This document shows, piece by piece, positions 63,513 through 64,000 of a DNA stretch of 64,000 bases (positions within the stretch are counted from its first letter, which is position 1; the number at the start of each line of letters is the position of its first letter). Source of the stretch: DATDIC01 sp963777625 (GTDB lineage Bacteria > Pseudomonadota > Alphaproteobacteria > Acetobacterales > Acetobacteraceae); assembly GCA_963777625.1 (NCBI GenBank), contig CAVZRO010000021.1:1-64000 (forward strand), read 5' to 3'. The notes beneath the pieces are model-generated. The model had not been told where the DNA came from. It saw only the letters and a list, made by a program, of their open reading frames with translations, and searched no databases. A program made the translations under genes and the position numbers.

Positions 63513-64000
63513 CACTTGACATCCCCTCGGTCCACACACGGCCAATCTGTCACTGCCTCCGTTATCATAGCAATAACCATCTCATCAGGCTTTCGGTCGC
63601 TGTGGCCACGGAGCGGGTAGCAGTTCGTGCTGTCACACCCGCACGATAGCCGAACAAGGAGAACAAAACAAGAACGCGGATTCGGCCGGAGTGCCTTCCT
63701 GTCCACCGCTTAGGCAAACGTGTGCCCCGCCTGCGCGCGGTCACGATGCGGGCGGGCTGTACTTCGAGCGGTGCGGCTGCCTTCGGCTTGCGCGGGATTC
63801 GGCTTGGCGGGCGAGCGCAGACGATTTGGATGGGCATGCCGGGGAGATGGCGACGGATGTTCCGTAGGCAAAGCGCCCGCCCTCTGCTGTAGGGCAAAGC
63901 CGAAAGCTAGCTAGGCTGCTGAATGCTTCAGCAGCTTTCGAGGCAGCGCGCTTTCAGGTTCGCAATGCCGATAAAGGGCTTTCTTAACCTGGGGGTCGGA
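63513..64000. other. Window end, no firm gene
   Basis: A 64-codon minus-strand frame (63706 to 63512) ends in a TGATG overlap with the small gene above and might be real (KPDEMVIAMITEAVTDWP). A 9-bp hairpin GCTGCTGAA-TGC-TTCAGCAGC at 63915-63935 is enclosed by CGAAAGCT/AGCTTTCG. Nothing else was recognised. Confidence 0.35.

Overview
The window reads as a chromosomal segment of a high-GC alphaproteobacterium, most likely Acetobacteraceae/Rhodospirillales. The evidence is the GC-rich coding, the run ffh-rpsP-rimM-trmD-rplS-leuC-leuD-leuB, a class II DAHP synthase, and many GC-rich hairpin repeats. No rRNA or tRNA gene was found. All assignments come from reading motifs by eye; no database search was run.

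Layout. 1-1.3 kb: a complete IS4-type insertion sequence whose left end is base 1, followed by a 69-bp tandem repeat. 1.6-12.8 kb (minus strand): a surface-glycan/type I secretion operon (ABC exporter, HlyD adaptor, Sel1-repeat protein, three-part glycosyltransferase, a protein with a ChW-like motif, GT4 glycosyltransferase). 13-17.6 kb (plus): amidase, GNAT, sulfatase and MFS transporter, followed by an OmpA-like protein. 18.9-21.8 kb (minus): nicotinate phosphoribosyltransferase-like gene, a symmetric hairpin array and DAHP synthase. 22-25.3 kb: VapBC-like pair, then two decayed chimeric fragments (DAHP synthase 5' end joined to the tail of a restriction-modification methylase) flanking a lower-GC collagen-like secreted protein and a membrane protein. 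25.4-27.4 kb: haloacetate dehalogenase and an IS481 transposase. 27.6-34.3 kb (minus): leucine biosynthesis and translation/SRP genes. 34.5-40.6 kb: NitT/TauT-type ABC operon with an aminotransferase and a divergent LysR regulator. 40.7-44.3 kb: pqiB-pqiC-pqiA. 45.3-48.5 kb: aaeB-aaeX-aaeA-type efflux operon. 49.2 kb: Ku.

51.3-62.4 kb is an integrated mobile element. It has a tyrosine integrase, XRE and HigA-like regulators, a serine recombinase, two excisionase-like HTH genes, a P4-type primase-helicase, iteron-like repeats and a Spo11/TopoVI-A-like TOPRIM protein. No capsid or tail genes were seen, so it resembles a satellite or integrative plasmid more than a full prophage. To its right lies a dNTPase gene that stops just after its HD motif.

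Many genes carry single-base indels that, when reversed, restore a perfect family reading frame. They include leuD, the TauB-like ATPase, pqiB, aaeB, the HlyD adaptor and the large glycosyltransferase. This suggests uncorrected sequencing error over most of the window. Indel density is far higher at 55-62 kb, where true decay is also possible. For such genes the coordinates given span the repaired gene.
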